This document shows positions 63,225 to 64,000 of a DNA stretch of 64,000 nt, piece by piece. Source of the stretch: Lewinellaceae bacterium. GTDB taxonomy: Bacteria; Bacteroidota; Bacteroidia; Chitinophagales; Saprospiraceae. The stretch spans positions 992,001 to 1,056,000 of the forward strand of contig JACJXX010000001.1 of the NCBI GenBank assembly GCA_020636435.1, given 5' to 3'. The position numbers and the translations under genes are program-made. Positions within the stretch are counted from its first letter, which is position 1. Each line of letters starts with the position of its first letter. The notes beneath the pieces were generated by a model. The model did not search any database and had not been told where the DNA came from. It saw nothing but the letters and a program-made list of their open reading frames with translations.

Positions 63225-63803
63225 TCAGATAGGTATTTTCGACAGTAGTTTGCTGAAATTGGAAGGGTCGATGCGCAGATAGGAAGCGATGTGTTTGTGG
63301 GGAACTTTATTGAGCAGGTGGGCGCTCCTTTGGGTAAAGGCCCGGAATCGTTCTTCCATGCTTAAGGCCAGCAATTCGTATTGCCGCTCCGCCACGCCGG
63401 TCAGCACGGCCTCTGCGGCCTTCCTGAACAGGGTCTCCAGGCTGCGGTGTTTGTTCATCATCTTCTGGTGATCCGTGTGGGCGATCCGCAGCAGGCGGCT
63501 GTCGGTGATGCATTCCAGGAAGTAGCGGGAAGGTGTCTGGGTAAGGAAAGACTCTACAATACCCGAAAAGGAAGGCGGGTAGGTAAAGGCCATGACATAC
63601 TCCCGGGCGTCTTTGATGTAGTAGGACCGTTGAAACCCCTCCTCTACGAAGTAGATATACTTTTCCGTTTCCCCCTCCCAGGTGAGGATCTCCTTTTTAA
63701 CACCGGAAACGGGATGCCAGCAGGCCGAATATTCTTCCGCCGTTTCGGTATCCAGGGGGTGAATGGCATTCAGGAAAGCAGTCAAGCGGGGCTGTTGTCC
63801 CAT
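63225..63803 (-). CDS. Crp/Fnr-family regulator
   Basis: A 192-residue transcription factor. The cyclic-nucleotide-binding-like beta-barrel covers residues 20-110 (EKYIYFVEEGFQRSYYIKD and FSGIVESFLTQTPSRYF). The long dimer helix follows, then a C-terminal HTH, VPHKHIASYLRIDPSNFSKLL. No cysteine cluster for an Fe-S centre is seen, and the cyclic-nucleotide residues are not conserved, so the ligand is unknown. It lies upstream of the hydrolase on the same strand and is divergent from the partial gene at 63888. Confidence 0.9.
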   Translation of the reverse strand: MGQQPRLTAFLNAIHPLDTETAEEYSACWHPVSGVKKEILTWEGETEKYIYFVEEGFQRSYYIKDAREYVMAFTYPPSFSGIVESFLTQTPSRYFLECITDSRLLRIAHTDHQKMMNKHRSLETLFRKAAEAVLTGVAERQYELLALSMEERFRAFTQRSAHLLNKVPHKHIASYLRIDPSNFSKLLSKIPI

Positions 63804-63887
63804 GAGAAATTATATTTAATGGGTTCAAGTTTTTACTTTTATCGCTGGAAGTCAACCCTTCCTGGAACCTGATTGATCTTTTCAACA

Positions 63888-64000
63888 ATGGAAAAACCGA
63901 ATTTCACCCAAGATTACGACAAATTACTGCGCAGCCTCTACCGCGCCATCATTTTCCTGTCCTCCTTTGCTGTAGTAATGGCGCTCGGACTGGTTTACTA
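63888..64000 (+). CDS. Start of a membrane protein gene (cut by window end)
   Basis: The ATG at 63888 opens a frame to the end of the window: 37 codons, with a charged start (MEKPNFTQDYDKLLRSL) followed by a hydrophobic helix (AIIFLSSFAVVMALGLVY). Too short for a family call. Confidence 0.5.
   Translation, partial: MEKPNFTQDYDKLLRSLYRAIIFLSSFAVVMALGLVY

Overview
The window looks like chromosomal DNA of a GC-rich Bacteroidota, most probably a Saprospiria-type (Lewinella/Phaeodactylibacter-like) bacterium. The support is type IX secretion (T9SS) substrates of both C-terminal types (A and B), a PorP/SprF partner, promoters of the Bacteroidota form TTTG-N20/21-TAnnTTTG, and many family-typical orphan proteins. 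The genus is inference. No rRNA, tRNA, CRISPR array or intact transposase was recognised.

Layout. 1-8.5 kb: a secreted GH29 fucosidase (cut by the window edge), a small zinc-ribbon protein, an AT-rich UPF0175/DUF3368 toxin-antitoxin pair abutting the remains of a myo-inositol oxygenase gene that a 186-bp MITE has split, a large MacB/FtsX-type permease and three small proteins. 8.5-14.5 kb: a PorP/SprF protein and a 1.6-kresidue PKD-rich T9SS type B substrate. 14.8-33.6 kb: typA, then a long dcw cluster on the minus strand (mraZ-rsmH-ftsL-ftsI-murE-mraY-murD-ftsW-murG-murC-ftsQ-ftsA-ftsZ) that makes DAP-type peptidoglycan precursors and the divisome. 34-38.5 kb: a nitrogen-assimilation cluster (PII, Amt, a porin, type II glutamine synthetase) with a predicted small RNA on the opposite strand. 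38.7-64 kb: accessory genes, including a T9SS type A protein, a helix-hairpin-helix protein, a AAA/PD-(D/E)XK protein next to a broken T9SS gene, hydrolases, a PLP lyase with a divergent Lrp regulator, GH3, a GxxExxY protein with a seven-copy repeat array, a GHL10-NamZ fusion, an AT-rich two-gene cassette, a sulfite oxidase and a Crp-like regulator.

The most distinctive feature is what fills the gaps. Short tandem repeats with period 6-8, each with its own word, occupy many intergenic regions, including four gaps of the dcw cluster; one array contains the stop codon of ftsW and the (TTG) start of murG. Palindromic elements are also frequent: a 186-bp MITE in two near-identical copies with a 3-bp TTA target duplication that can be proved by restoring the interrupted reading frame; a 47-49-bp palindrome that occurs once between genes and once in frame inside a coding sequence; and a 113-bp three-way-junction palindrome.

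Points most worth a check are the predicted ~67-nt RNA at 36471-36537, the GHL10-NamZ fusion (an enzyme pair expected to act together on peptide-free glycan strands), the in-frame palindrome, the heptamer array at the ftsW/murG junction, and the GxxExxY gene with its repeat array. All calls come from reading the sequence; no database search was possible.
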